From Treponema sp. UBA937 (GTDB lineage Bacteria > Spirochaetota > Spirochaetia > Treponematales > Breznakiellaceae), in the NCBI GenBank assembly GCA_002293455.1, contig DBDH01000114.1, positions 45,375 through 109,374 of the forward strand: 64,000 bases of DNA. Direction: 5' to 3'. This document shows, one piece after another, positions 45,201 to 54,111 of this stretch. Below the pieces are notes generated by a model. The model did no database searches, had not been told where the DNA came from, and saw only the letters and a program-made list of their open reading frames with translations. The position numbers and the translations under genes are program-made. Numbering within the stretch: the first letter of the stretch is position 1; every line of letters starts with the position of its first letter.

Positions 45201-45938
45201 AAAAGCATTGGGCTTGTCTGAAACCGAATGTTTACGAAGTATAGATGCAAACTCATTAAATAATTTTTGACTTTCTTGCTCTGAAAATTCTCTTAAATCG
45301 TTTTTTGTAAATAATTTTTCTTTGAAATCATAGGGCGGATTTTCCCAAACACCGTAATTTTTGGTTTGTTTATCCCATTTTTCGTAAAAATCTTTTACAG
45401 AAGAAGTCGTTTTGTATTCTTCTTCAATTTTTACAAAAGTATTTTCAAAAATAATTTTACTATTTTTAAGTTCTGATGCATAAAGCATCAAAATTTCAGC
45501 ATTTTTATCCTGTTGAAAATAAGAAAAAAGCTGTCCGCCGTCTTTTTGTAGATTTTTTAACTCTTTATCATATTCTTTTCCGAATGTTTTACATTCAATC
45601 ATCAAATAAGCTTTGTTATCTTTTTTTACTAAAATATCAAGTCGTCCTTTTTCCTGATGTCCGAGTTTCCAAGTGGGTTCAAGAACAATATTTTCGGGCT
45701 TATAGCCATTTTCCAGCAAACGGTTTACGCATTCCAAAACGACAAAATTTTCATCTTGTGAGAAATTCTGCGTTGTTTTGCTATCGGATGTGATTTTTTC
45801 GCCATAGTTTATGCGTGGTTCTTTAAAGTTAACTTCAATTGTATAATTATCCGCCATCGGATATTTCTTTGAGAAAACACTCGTAGTATTTTCTTTGGGA
45901 GAAAAATCTAGCGCTTTTACAAAATTTTTGTGATCCAT
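42279..45938 (-). CDS. Fused restriction-modification-specificity protein (type IIG-like)
   Basis: 1219 aa. N-terminal PD-(D/E)XK nuclease (GRLDILV with Asp101; IECKTFG with Glu115 and Lys117), a HsdM-like N6-adenine methylase (AVGSGHFITE; NPPY at 538-541), and a C-terminal HsdS-like part with two target-recognition domains (WEIVKLGEIAQ near 865; second begins about 1010) joined by a helical spacer. No helicase, so it is a single-chain R-M-S enzyme, not type I. Markedly AT-rich compared with both flanks and inserted among pyr genes: probably acquired. A9 and A8 tracts lie at domain junctions. Start at 45938 has aggagg 12 bases upstream; the open frame goes further without support. Confidence 0.87.
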   Translation of the reverse strand: MDHKNFVKALDFSPKENTTSVFSKKYPMADNYTIEVNFKEPRINYGEKITSDSKTTQNFSQDENFVVLECVNRLLENGYKPENIVLEPTWKLGHQEKGRLDILVKKDNKAYLMIECKTFGKEYDKELKNLQKDGGQLFSYFQQDKNAEILMLYASELKNSKIIFENTFVKIEEEYKTTSSVKDFYEKWDKQTKNYGVWENPPYDFKEKLFTKNDLREFSEQESQKLFNEFASILRKHSVSDKPNAFNVIFNLFLAKLYDEAKGENDELEFHWRENDNPIDFQVRLYRLHKEGLFAFLKKEIEGIEDSDFQANSPEELLDKKKKFLKFNKLFDIKNVLDDNDFEQNHRVLKDVVKLLEKYQIRYPRKQQHLSDFFERLLTTGLKQEVGQYFTPPPITKFIVKSLPIKQLVLSEVNNTIAKLPAIIDYAVGSGHFITEVMEEYQDVINSINLDDIKFPIAKKEVASWQADPYNWAAKYVYGIEKDYRLVKAAKVGCYFYGDGVAQVIHGDGLDSFKSSKTYKGLLQDNANKPQFSLLLSNPPYSVNDCKDDLEYIGAQNDFELYPHLTDKSKDIECLFVERTKHLLKDDGVAAIILPSSILNNTGIQTKTREIILQYFDIIAIVELGGNTFMATNTNTVTLFLKRRNNQDTVKLKTYTDKFFTEFIDNSIVEIEKPVAKYIFRIWENISFEDYVSLLKKQPNQNIEKHEIYKEYRKKIKAKTEKEFWDKLLDTEKDKLHYFLLAYYQKDIVLVKSGEKDAEKHFLGYEFSNRRGNEGMHSMQGGKSIDEATQLYNAKDQNDCTKASSYIYNAFIGNKNLEIVENLKSNVSYVDLLDMLTFDRAEFQKEIKLAVKKKVKIESKWEIVKLGEIAQIDWGNTDLTKTIYKEKGQYNVYSATGLDGKTDFYEQEGEAIILSAIGARCGKCFYAQEKWTAIKNTIVIRNKEEVLLKYLFQCINNESYWVKSGAAQPFITLTSANAQKIPLPPKEIQQKIVSEIEIVEKKEVEAKEKIEKYKKQIENICLQSYSQYNKEKLSQLAITNPSKTEISNLDINTLISFVDMPSVSNDGYIANKIDKPYSEIKKGSYTYFREDDIIIAKITPCMENGKCALAANLTNGLALGSSEFHVIRANNDIIKTKYLFTLLNRKSIRIDAEKNMTGASGHRRVPIAFYENLAIPVPPIPEQQKIVAEIEKIEAEIADFEKQFAEIPQEKETVLKKYL

Positions 45939-46085
45939 AACTCCAATTCCCCTCCTTTCCCCCACTTCATTATAACATATACCTGTGAAAAAATATTCAT
46001 CAATTTTTATAATTTTGAGTTTATTTTTGGATGAAAAGTGTAATCCCAAAAACAAACACAGCCGCGAATTTACTCGATTTATCAA

Positions 46086-46967
46086 TCAGCTTTTTGACGC
46101 ATCTAAAATTGCGTCCCGCATTTCTGCGGCGGCCTTGTAACCCGCATCGGCAACATGAGAAAAATCCGCGTCTTCCGCATGTACGATATTGGTCCAGGCT
46201 TTTAAGATAGATCGGGACGCGTTCACTACCCCGCCGTTCCCTTTGTTAAGAAGAACCGCGGCATCGGCGGCGGCGCCGCCTTGGGCTCCGTAGCCTGGAA
46301 TGAGGAAGAACAAGTTCGTATATGTTTCACGAATCGCCGCGGCTTCCTCAGTTTCGGTGCATCCGACTACAGCGCCGAAGGCTCCATAACCAGATTTCCC
46401 CATATACATTTCCGCCAATTCTGAAAGACGATTGCCGACAACATTGTAAAGCCTTCCGCCGCCTTTTATTTCCTGATACTCAAAATCCCTCATGCCTTTG
46501 TTGGAAGTCCGCATCAGCACAAAGGCGCCTTTCCCCTCTGTCTTTGCGTATTCCGCCCAGGGTTCGATAGAATCCATGCCCATGTAAGGAGAAAGTGTAA
46601 CAAAGTCGGCTTCAAAGTCACCCGAAAAGTGAGCTTTTGCGTAACGGCTTGCGGTATCGGCAATATCGCCGCGTTTTATATCCGCAATAACGAGAGCCTT
46701 TCTGCCGCGAAGGTAGCGCAAAGTATCCGCATATGCTTTTAAGCCGTCAATGCCCAGAGCCTCGTAATACGCAATCTGAACTTTGTAGCACGCGACAGCT
46801 TCCAGTGTAGCGTCAATCAATGTTTTGTTAAAAAAGAATAGAGCTTCCGCGTCCGAGGCTGCCGCCTTCCGTTCTTTAACGGGAATATATTCCGGAGCGG
46901 TATCGAGCCCAACGCAGACATGACCGTTCGCGGCAGTTTTTTCAAATAATCTGTCCATATTGTACAT
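46086..46967 (-). CDS. pyrF: Orotidine 5'-phosphate decarboxylase (type 2)
   Basis: 293 aa. Active-site ADIKRGDIADTASRYA with the Asp/Lys/Asp array, VCVGLDTAP at the start and VVNASRSIL near the C-terminus. The ~290-residue length is the longer PyrF type. ATG 46967 follows taggagg by 6 bases. Last step of UMP synthesis. Follows pyrI in the pyrB-pyrI-pyrF operon. Confidence 0.94.
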   Translation of the reverse strand: MYNMDRLFEKTAANGHVCVGLDTAPEYIPVKERKAAASDAEALFFFNKTLIDATLEAVACYKVQIAYYEALGIDGLKAYADTLRYLRGRKALVIADIKRGDIADTASRYAKAHFSGDFEADFVTLSPYMGMDSIEPWAEYAKTEGKGAFVLMRTSNKGMRDFEYQEIKGGGRLYNVVGNRLSELAEMYMGKSGYGAFGAVVGCTETEEAAAIRETYTNLFFLIPGYGAQGGAAADAAVLLNKGNGGVVNASRSILKAWTNIVHAEDADFSHVADAGYKAAAEMRDAILDASKS

Positions 46968-46987
46968 AACAATCCTCCTAAGCATCA

Positions 46988-47437
46988 TCAAACTTGTTTC
47001 GGTTTTTTAATATCACCGGCAAAACGAATATCATCGCAGTATTCACACCGATAGGTCCGGGCATCTGTATCTTCCAGAATGAAAATGTGCGGAATATATT
47101 TTTCGGTATATGTTACACAGCGGGGATTATTGCAAAGCAGGATATTTTCCACGCGCTCCGGAAGTTTAAGCTGAATCCTTTCGGCAATTTCTTCGTTCTT
47201 AATAACTTTTACCGTGATGTTTGGATCGATAAAACCAAGAATATCAAAATCGATCTTGATGATATTATCAATCTTGATCATATCCTTTCGCCCCATTTTT
47301 TTGGAAGCGGCATTCAGGACAAAGGCAACGTTATATGACGCTTTGTCAAGACCGAGCCAGTTGAAAACTTTAATCCCCTGCCCCGCTTTAATGTGATCAA
47401 TAACAATTCCGTTTTTTATGTTTTCAATATTTAACAT
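46988..47437 (-). CDS. pyrI: Aspartate carbamoyltransferase regulatory chain
   Basis: 149 aa. N-terminal nucleotide-binding domain ([15 protein letters not shown]) and C-terminal zinc domain with CNNPRC and CEYC. Gives allosteric nucleotide control to PyrB. Start overlaps the pyrB stop by 7 bases. The pyrBI pair indicates an E. coli-like holoenzyme. Confidence 0.95.
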   Translation of the reverse strand: MLNIENIKNGIVIDHIKAGQGIKVFNWLGLDKASYNVAFVLNAASKKMGRKDMIKIDNIIKIDFDILGFIDPNITVKVIKNEEIAERIQLKLPERVENILLCNNPRCVTYTEKYIPHIFILEDTDARTYRCEYCDDIRFAGDIKKPKQV

Positions 47438-48360
47438 GATGCACCCCCCAATAATGATGCGATAAGCGCCATGCGGATATACATGCCGTATTTTGCCTGC
47501 TTGAAATACGCCGCCCTGGGATCGTTATCAATTTCGATATCAATTTCGTTGACTCTGGGAAGCGGATGAAGAATCATCATCGGTTTTTTTGCCTGCTCCA
47601 ATTTTTCCGCGTCGAGAATGTAACTGTCTTTCAGGCGGATATAATCTTCTTCGTTGAAGAAGCGCTCCTTCTGAACTCTTGTCATATATAACAAATCAAG
47701 GTCACCGAGAGCTTTATCGAGGCTGTCGGTTTCATAAAACTCAACTCCGTCAACCCGGTTGATTTCGCGTTTTATGTAATCGGGAATACAGAGTTCCGGC
47801 GGCGAAATAAAAACCATCTTGATATTTGGGTAGCGCGTTAGGGTATGCGCTAGAGAATGCACGGTTCTGCCGAACTTTAAGTCGCCGCAAAAACCGATGG
47901 TCAGGTTTTCGATGTTTCCCCTAAGCTGCTTAATCGTGAATAAATCCGTTAAAGTCTGCGTCGGATGATGATGCCCGCCATCTCCGGCATTCACCACCGG
48001 AACATCGGAATAACGCGAAGCAAGCAATGCCGCGCCTTCTTTTGGGTTCCGCATTACAATAAGATCGGCATAACAAGCTACAGTCCGAATCGTGTCGGCG
48101 AGGCTTTCCCCTTTTGCCGTAGAAGAAGACGCGGGTTCCGCAAAACCCAAACAGCTTCCGCCGAGCCGCAGCATCGCCGCTTCAAAACTAAGCCTCGTCC
48201 TCGTGCTTGGTTCAAAAAAAAGAGAGGCGAGGAGTTTTCCCCGGCACGATTCCTGAAAAGATGCAGGATCATTCTTAATTTTTTCAGCTAGATCGAACAA
48301 TCTCTCAAGCTCATCCAAACTAAGATTTTCCGGTTCAATCAGATGCCTATTTTTCATCAT
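47431..48360 (-). CDS. pyrB: Aspartate carbamoyltransferase catalytic chain
   Basis: 309 aa. Carbamoyl-phosphate site [27 protein letters not shown], and C-terminal [10 protein letters not shown]. Makes carbamoyl aspartate. ATGATG start after aaaggggaat. An attenuator-like leader ORF and terminator lie directly upstream. Confidence 0.95.
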   Translation of the reverse strand: MMKNRHLIEPENLSLDELERLFDLAEKIKNDPASFQESCRGKLLASLFFEPSTRTRLSFEAAMLRLGGSCLGFAEPASSSTAKGESLADTIRTVACYADLIVMRNPKEGAALLASRYSDVPVVNAGDGGHHHPTQTLTDLFTIKQLRGNIENLTIGFCGDLKFGRTVHSLAHTLTRYPNIKMVFISPPELCIPDYIKREINRVDGVEFYETDSLDKALGDLDLLYMTRVQKERFFNEEDYIRLKDSYILDAEKLEQAKKPMMILHPLPRVNEIDIEIDNDPRAAYFKQAKYGMYIRMALIASLLGGASC

Positions 48361-48386
48361 AATTCCCCTTTCAATAACAAATACGC

Positions 48387-48414
48387 AAAAAAAAACCGCC
48401 TGAAATTCAGACGG
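48387..48414 (-). terminator. Intrinsic terminator/attenuator in the pyrB leader
   Basis: Minus strand CCGTCTG, AATTT, CAGGCGG then nine Ts. The 5' base of the stem touches the stop codon of the leader ORF, so a ribosome at that stop would block the hairpin. It could also simply end the upstream ATPase transcript. Confidence 0.8.
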
Positions 48415-48501
48415 TTAAAAATATAAATGCCGAAGATTGCCGCCTTTTAAGGGCAGTTTTGCAAAAACAATGTGACATAATCCATTCAATACGGCTTTCA
48501 T
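48415..48501 (-). CDS. Putative pyrB leader peptide
   Basis: 28 codons, MKAVLNGLCH...LRHLYF. It begins 10 bases after a candidate -10 box and ends exactly where the attenuator stem begins. The last codons are T-rich (cat tta tat ttt taa), which would make RNA polymerase pause when UTP is low, as in the E. coli pyrBI leader. No ribosome binding site is visible, so a leaderless start is needed. Confidence 0.5.
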   Translation of the reverse strand: MKAVLNGLCHIVFAKLPLKGGNLRHLYF

Positions 48502-48511
48502 ATTGAAATTT

Positions 48512-48541
48512 ACATTATCATATTTTTGATGTTTTGTTCAA
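48512..48541 (-). promoter_or_regulatory. Candidate promoter of pyrBIF
   Basis: TTGAAC (48536-48541), 18 bases, TAATGT (48512-48517), upstream of the leader ORF. Confidence 0.5.
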
Positions 48542-48558
48542 GATAAAGGGAAAACAAT

Positions 48559-49701
48559 TCACGGCTTAAACCCCTGGGAAATCGCTTTTGAAATCGTATG
48601 TTTCAGAAAGTTATTCTCCTTCTTCAGTTTCACGATTTCAAACTGCTGACTCTTGACCGTTTCAATTAAATCGCCCTGGGTAAGAACGCCGCTGTGGAGC
48701 AGCTCCTCAACATATTCCATCTTGTTGTTGAAATCGACTTCGGCTTCCACCGACGCTTCCTGAAAACTGTTTTCGATATCCGATTCATTCAGGACGAAAT
48801 CGCCGTCATCGTCGCTTTGCAGAATTTTATCGGCAATGCGGAAAATTGCCTGGGAAATGATCGCCTGAGGTTTATAAATTACAACTGGTATTCGCGACGA
48901 AAGCGCCGTATCCTGAATCGTATCCCGGTAAATAATTCCAAGATGTTCAATCCCCAAGCCTAAATATTCTTCAGAGGAACGGCGGATTTTCATCGCCACA
49001 TCCGCGTCTTTGGGATCTTCAATCATATTCATAATCAAACGGGGATGAAAATGATCCATTTTTCCCTTAAACTTGGCATACGATTCTTTATCAATCTTTT
49101 TCACGCCTTCAAGAATTTTTGGGATGTACAACTTTTGGAGTCCCGTTCCGTCCTTCCTGATTTTTTCAAGATAGTCGTGAGCGCGGGTTCCTCTCGTAAA
49201 CACCGAATACATGAGCCGGAACACCGTATTTTTCAAAAAGACATAGGCATTGAGCGTCGCCGTAACAGTCGGAGCGCTCACCACAATTCCGTGGGCGGAC
49301 AAAAGAAAAACATCCAGAATAAATTGATGCGACCCCGCTCCCAGGTCGATTACAAGAATATCCGCGTCGAGCTTCGTCAAACGTTTGATGAGGGCATTGC
49401 GCTGAAAAGCCTTAATATTCGCGCTGCCGGGAATTTCCGTATCCCCGGGAAGAAAACGAAGATTGGGAATACTGGTTTGAATCATGGCATTTTCCAAATT
49501 TGATTTGGTATTATTTAAAAAAGTACCAACCCCTGTCTTGGGAGCCTGCTCTCCGATAGCCAAATGCAGGTTTGATGCCCCTAAATCGAGATCGGCCAAA
49601 ACAACCCGCTGCCCCGCCTGGGCAAAAGCTACCGCCAAATTTGCCGAAACCAGAGATTTACCAACCCCGCCCTTACCGCTGGCAATGGGAATTATACGCA
49701 T
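48559..49701 (-). CDS. MinD/ParA-like ATPase
   Basis: 380 aa. Deviant Walker A GKGGVGKS at the N-terminus, ADLDLGASNLHL (Walker A'), and ILVIDLGAGSHQF (Walker B). A long C-terminal extension ends in a short coiled coil (EIVKLKKENNFLKH). It resembles the MinD/FlhG side of the family rather than plasmid ParA; no ParB or FlhF is adjacent. It overlaps the upstream membrane-protein gene by one base, suggesting a joint role at the membrane. Confidence 0.85.
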   Translation of the reverse strand: MRIIPIASGKGGVGKSLVSANLAVAFAQAGQRVVLADLDLGASNLHLAIGEQAPKTGVGTFLNNTKSNLENAMIQTSIPNLRFLPGDTEIPGSANIKAFQRNALIKRLTKLDADILVIDLGAGSHQFILDVFLLSAHGIVVSAPTVTATLNAYVFLKNTVFRLMYSVFTRGTRAHDYLEKIRKDGTGLQKLYIPKILEGVKKIDKESYAKFKGKMDHFHPRLIMNMIEDPKDADVAMKIRRSSEEYLGLGIEHLGIIYRDTIQDTALSSRIPVVIYKPQAIISQAIFRIADKILQSDDDGDFVLNESDIENSFQEASVEAEVDFNNKMEYVEELLHSGVLTQGDLIETVKSQQFEIVKLKKENNFLKHTISKAISQGFKP

Positions 49702-50177
49702 TATATTCCTCCAATAGTGTTATCAGCCTTTGATTCAATCTTTCCATAATGCTGATCTATATCATTTTGGTCCTGGACAGATTTTTCCAATCCCTTTTTT
49801 ATAAACGCCATTCCCACAATACTGATAATATCGGTAAACATGACAATAAGCGTAAGCCCAAGACACATAAAAAACTCAAAAGACATTGTTTCCGAAAATC
49901 CCGAAACAACTCGAAAGCCCCAAATCCCCGACAATACAATATTGATGCACTTACCCGCAATATTCAAAGGAAGATACGCGAAATACTTTTCCGCGTTAAG
50001 ATACACAAACCAGGCCATGATAGGAAACAAAGCCTGCGCCGACGCATACACCAAATACGGATAGGAATCCTGCGATACAGATTGTCTTCCCAACCGGGTT
50101 ATCACACCAATAATCACAATAAGACGCACAACATCGTAACATAACAAAATCAGCCGCGAAACCCGATATCTTTCCAT
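49701..50177 (-). CDS. Multi-span membrane protein
   Basis: About 158 aa with four predicted membrane helices (around LILLCYDVVRLIVIIGVI, LFPIMAWFVYL, NIVLSGIWGF and CLGLTLIVMFTDIISIVG). No family recognised. Start at 50177 is uncertain: earlier codons overlap the CapA gene. One-base overlap with the ParA-like gene suggests translational coupling. Confidence 0.6.
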   Translation of the reverse strand: MERYRVSRLILLCYDVVRLIVIIGVITRLGRQSVSQDSYPYLVYASAQALFPIMAWFVYLNAEKYFAYLPLNIAGKCINIVLSGIWGFRVVSGFSETMSFEFFMCLGLTLIVMFTDIISIVGMAFIKKGLEKSVQDQNDIDQHYGKIESKADNTIGGI

Positions 50178-50193
50178 ACCTAAAAATCTACGG

Positions 50194-51726
50194 CTACACA
50201 GGCGGCGGGTCAAGTAGCTGGGATGAGATATTCTCACGATCCCGCAGTTCTTTTGAGCGCGCGTAAAAAGTTGATAGTTTTTCGGGTGCGGCGATTTCAG
50301 TTCGCGCGCGGTTCAGGGTAAGCGCAAAGGGTTCAAGGTACAAGAGTCTGCCGTTCAAAAAACCAAGCCGAAGAAAAAGTCCTTCATCCCCGCCGCCGGT
50401 ATCTTCCATTCCGCTAAAAACGTAGTTTCCCAGCGACCAGAATACCGGTTTCCCTTCAACCCACTCAAAGCCCTGAACGATGTGCGGATGCGTACCGATA
50501 ACGAGATCGGCTCCGGCTTTCACAAGGCCTGTGTACAGTTCCCTAGTGGAAGCATCCGGCATGGTTGACCATTCGGCTCCGCCATGAAAGAGGATGATGT
50601 CGAAAGACGTATCGGCGTCCGCGCTCATGTTGGCTTTGAGTTTTTCCGCTCCGCCGCTTCCCGCATGATTCATGCCCGGACGGTTCGGAGCGGCGGCGGC
50701 GCTGAGTCCGTCCCAGCCGTTTCTCTCGCGGGGAAAGGAGGCGATACCGAAAACACGGACGTTTTCATCGCCGAGGCGGCAGACAAAGGGCGCCGCGGCC
50801 GCCTCATCGTTGTTTCCCGCGCCAGGCACGCCAATCCCCGCCTTGCCGAGACGCGAAAGGCTGTCCAAAAACGCGGTCCCGCCGTAATCGTAAACATGAT
50901 TGTTTGCGTGCAGAACAGCATCAATTCCTGCGTCACGGAGGGCGGGAGCGGTTTCCGGGACAAAGCGGAAGTTGAAGGACTTCGCGATTTTTTCCCCGCC
51001 ATCGCTTAGCACCCCTTCAAGATTGACCAGGGAAAGATCGGCCTCCGCAAGCATGTTCGCTGTTTTTCCAAAAATGCCCGCCGCTCCTTCCTCAAGGAGA
51101 ATCTCCGAAGCTCCGCGCCCCAGCATAAGATCTCCTCCAGAGGCGATCCAGAGCGGTTCGGGGACGGGAAGCGCAAGCGGTTTGTCAACGCTTTCCAGAA
51201 CGGCGGAAAGCGATTCCATTTTTTCAATGAGCTTTCCGGACGGCTTCCTGTCTTCCGCCAGCCGAATCCGTATTCCCGCGGCGCGGACAAGGGGATACCC
51301 GGCATCTCCAAGGGCAAAGCCGTCCACCCTCAGCGCGGTAAACGGAGGCGCAATTTCCTCCGGGCGGACAATTGTTTCATATCCGTTAATACAAACGGCA
51401 AACCCGGTGTTGGTGCGGCCATTAAGAGGATTTCCCCTCGGTACAAAGGCCTTGCGCGAAACAAGCGTGTCCCCAAACGGCGCGTCTTTTTCCCAATAAG
51501 AAAAAATATCGATAAAGACATTCGGTTTAACACCGCTGCCGCCGTCATCAATCAATTTAAGTTTCAAGGCGGCGATTTCTTCATTGTCCGCAAAAAGCGA
51601 TTCAAGAAACATTCTTTCCTGTTCGTGTTCCACGCCGCCGCTTATCACCGCATAATCAAAAGCAGCGCCGCATCCTGAGAAAACCAAAACACAAAAAAGC
51701 AATAGTAAAAACTTCATGAACATCAT
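50194..51726 (-). CDS. CapA-family metallophosphatase-like lipoprotein
   Basis: About 510 aa. Signal peptide with lipobox (FSGC). The C-terminal two-thirds is a PGA_cap/CapA domain: GGDLMLGRG, NLEGVLSD, HANNHVYDYG, LFHGGAEW, GTHPHIVQGFEW and FWSLGNYVFSG. Relatives take part in polyglutamate capsule synthesis or act as calcineurin-like phosphoesterases. Start among ATGs at 51726/51717; no ribosome binding site is evident. The N-terminal part resembles a solute-binding-like region but is not assigned. Confidence 0.83.
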   Translation of the reverse strand: MMFMKFLLLLFCVLVFSGCGAAFDYAVISGGVEHEQERMFLESLFADNEEIAALKLKLIDDGGSGVKPNVFIDIFSYWEKDAPFGDTLVSRKAFVPRGNPLNGRTNTGFAVCINGYETIVRPEEIAPPFTALRVDGFALGDAGYPLVRAAGIRIRLAEDRKPSGKLIEKMESLSAVLESVDKPLALPVPEPLWIASGGDLMLGRGASEILLEEGAAGIFGKTANMLAEADLSLVNLEGVLSDGGEKIAKSFNFRFVPETAPALRDAGIDAVLHANNHVYDYGGTAFLDSLSRLGKAGIGVPGAGNNDEAAAAPFVCRLGDENVRVFGIASFPRERNGWDGLSAAAAPNRPGMNHAGSGGAEKLKANMSADADTSFDIILFHGGAEWSTMPDASTRELYTGLVKAGADLVIGTHPHIVQGFEWVEGKPVFWSLGNYVFSGMEDTGGGDEGLFLRLGFLNGRLLYLEPFALTLNRARTEIAAPEKLSTFYARSKELRDRENISSQLLDPPPV

Positions 51727-51791
51727 TATGGAAACACCAATCGCATAAAATACTACCGTTTTTTGGCAAGAACGGCCACCCCAACAGGTAA

Positions 51792-51819
51792 TTGACAAAT
51801 TACGTCTGTTCTCTAGAAT
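51792..51819 (+). promoter_or_regulatory. Promoter of ctpA
   Basis: TTGACA (51792-51797), 16 bases, TAGAAT (51814-51819). The ATG comes 9 bases later, without a ribosome binding site. Confidence 0.6.
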
Positions 51820-51828
51820 AGAATATAT

Positions 51829-53313
51829 ATGAATAAAGATAATTCCAGCCCTAAAAATGGAAAGTTCCGCTCATCATTCGCATGGGTATTTATCACGCTT
51901 TTGATGTGTTTTTTCTTTATCGTTTCATCCGTACCACAGGCGGATGCCCAAAACCGGGATCAGGAAATAAGACGCTATTCTTCAATAATGCAAAGCGTGT
52001 TTGATTTTGTACAAAGCCATTATGTCGAGGAAATAGACCCCCAAGTCCTGTACGAAGGCGCCATGAAAGGCCTGTTTGAAGCCTTGGGCGATCCGTATTC
52101 GGCCTATCTCGAAGGCATGGACATGACGGACTTAAATGATACCACCGAAGGGAATTTCGGCGGCGTCGGACTCCTCATCACCAAAGCGGTCGAATCACGC
52201 CCTGACGGAAAACCGCTTTGGGTGGAAGTCGCGTCCCCCATCGAAGATACGCCCGGCTGGAAAGCGGGCATAAGCCCCGGCGATTTCATTACTCAAATTA
52301 ATGGTGAATCCACGGACATTCTCTCCATGGACGAGGTTCTGGAGCGCCTCCGGGGAACTCCAGGAACCGATGTAACGCTTCAAATCAGGCGGGGCGAAAA
52401 ACTCGATTTCCCCGTGGTGCTTACCAGGGAAATCATAGAAGTTCCCACGGTAAAACACGCGATGATCGGAAAAACCGGATACCTCAGATTAACCACCTTT
52501 ACCCCCATGACCGCCGACAGGGCAAAAGATGCCCTCAATGATTTCAAAGCCCAGGGATTTGATTCGCTCATCATCGACCTAAGATATAATTACGGCGGCC
52601 TTTTGAGTTCCGCTGTCGATATAAGCGACCTTTTCCTTGAGGGCGGAGTTGTCGTTTCTACAAAATCCCGGATTACCAGTGATAACAGTACCTTCGTCGC
52701 AAAAAGAGCCGCCGCCGTTCCGCCCGATATGCCCATCATCGTGCTTATCAACATGGGTTCCGCGTCGGCATCGGAAATTGTCGCCGGAGCTTTAAAGGAC
52801 AGAAACAGAGCATACCTCGTGGGCGAAAAATCTTTCGGAAAAGGATCGGTGCAGCAGCTTTACGATTTGGACCGGAGCAATAATTCAGGATTTAAACTGA
52901 CTACTGCCCGGTATTACACTCCGAGTGATGTCAATATCGATAAAATCGGCATTCCTCCTGACAGAGAAGTCAAATTTCCCGAAATTAGCAATGAAGAAGC
53001 CGAATCGCTTAACCGGCTTATCAATGAAAATAAGATTCCGGTCTTTGTAGCGGAAAATCCTCATGCGACAAAAGCCCAGATTGATGTTTTTACGGCGAAT
53101 CTCAGCCGTGATTACAACATTAACCAGTTATTATTAAACCGATTGGTGAGAAACGAGCAAAATCGTACGACAGCCGCGCCAATCTACGACCTGGAATACG
53201 ATATTCAGCTTCAGGAAGCGGTGAACATTCTTGTATCGGGAAATTACGGCGAATTGATGAAAAACGCGAAAACCTTAAAGCAGCTGCAAGAAGAACATGC
53301 AGAAGAAGATTGA
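51829..53313 (+). CDS. ctpA: Carboxy-terminal processing protease (S41)
   Basis: 494 aa. An N-terminal signal anchor (about 17-38), PDZ domain (about 95-190; VGLLITKAV, KAGISPGDFITQINGE), and the S41 Ser/Lys dyad in NMGSASASEIVAGAL and GEKSFGKGSVQQL. A tail-specific periplasmic protease. Next gene is rsmE, starting 15 bases later. Start is supported by the promoter only, since there is no ribosome binding site and the next Met lies inside the signal anchor. Confidence 0.94.
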   Translation: MNKDNSSPKNGKFRSSFAWVFITLLMCFFFIVSSVPQADAQNRDQEIRRYSSIMQSVFDFVQSHYVEEIDPQVLYEGAMKGLFEALGDPYSAYLEGMDMTDLNDTTEGNFGGVGLLITKAVESRPDGKPLWVEVASPIEDTPGWKAGISPGDFITQINGESTDILSMDEVLERLRGTPGTDVTLQIRRGEKLDFPVVLTREIIEVPTVKHAMIGKTGYLRLTTFTPMTADRAKDALNDFKAQGFDSLIIDLRYNYGGLLSSAVDISDLFLEGGVVVSTKSRITSDNSTFVAKRAAAVPPDMPIIVLINMGSASASEIVAGALKDRNRAYLVGEKSFGKGSVQQLYDLDRSNNSGFKLTTARYYTPSDVNIDKIGIPPDREVKFPEISNEEAESLNRLINENKIPVFVAENPHATKAQIDVFTANLSRDYNINQLLLNRLVRNEQNRTTAAPIYDLEYDIQLQEAVNILVSGNYGELMKNAKTLKQLQEEHAEED

Positions 53314-53328
53314 CAGCGTGATCAGCGT

Positions 53329-54111
53329 ATGAAACAATTTATCCTTCCTTCCCTGCCGGACGCAAACGGGATAATCCGGCTTGACGGGAAGGATTTCCAT
53401 TATCTTATCAGAGTCCGCCGCCTTTCAGTTGGGAGCGTTTTTACCGCGGTCAGCCCTCAAGGCGGACCTTTCGATGTAACGATTCAATCAGTTGATCACG
53501 CGTCTTTTACAGGAACTTGTACGCTTGTCAATCCGGAAAAAAATTACACAGAGCTGCCGAAGATTATTCTGTTTCAGGCATTGCCCAAAGGCACAAAGAT
53601 GGACCTTATCGTCAGGCAGGCAGCAGAAGGCGGCATCGCTGAAATTATTCCCTTTACCTCTGTGTATTCCGTGCCGCGAATCGATCATGACAAAGCGTCA
53701 TCAAAATTACAGCGATGGGAACGGATTATCCGCGAAGCCCGGCAGCAAAGCGGCTCGTTGGAAGCAACATCGATAAAGCCGCTCACGGATGTTCCGGGAA
53801 TCATCGAATCCTGGGAAAACCTGAAATCGAACGAAAAAAACCTTATCGGCATACTTCTTCACCAAGACCCCCTTGAAAAGGGGACCTTCCATGACTATCT
53901 TAGTAATGAGGTTAATACAGCCGCGCTGCTGATAGGTCCCGAAGGAGGATTTTCCCCGGAAGAAGCCGAGCGGTTTATAAAAGCAGGGTTCAAACCTCTC
54001 GTGATGGGAAACACCATTTTAAGAACCGAAACAGCGGCTCTGTATGCCGCTGCCGCAATACGAATTATACTTTTGGAGAAATTTTCGTGGATGCCGAAAC
54101 AAGTCCAGTAA
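53329..54111 (+). CDS. rsmE: 16S rRNA (uracil1498-N3)-methyltransferase
   Basis: 260 aa. SPOUT knot signatures LLIGPEGGFSPEEAE and GNTILRTETAALYAAAAI, with N-terminal RLDGKDFHYLIRVRR (PUA-like). Methylates U1498 of 16S rRNA. No clear ribosome binding site; it is probably read with ctpA. Its 3' end overlaps the glycosyltransferase gene by 25 bases. Confidence 0.93.
   Translation: MKQFILPSLPDANGIIRLDGKDFHYLIRVRRLSVGSVFTAVSPQGGPFDVTIQSVDHASFTGTCTLVNPEKNYTELPKIILFQALPKGTKMDLIVRQAAEGGIAEIIPFTSVYSVPRIDHDKASSKLQRWERIIREARQQSGSLEATSIKPLTDVPGIIESWENLKSNEKNLIGILLHQDPLEKGTFHDYLSNEVNTAALLIGPEGGFSPEEAERFIKAGFKPLVMGNTILRTETAALYAAAAIRIILLEKFSWMPKQVQ

Noticed and set aside
50900..51499. 199-codon ORF on the plus strand inside capA
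   Set aside because: It is the reverse shadow of a high-GC coding region; capA on the other strand has clear family motifs.
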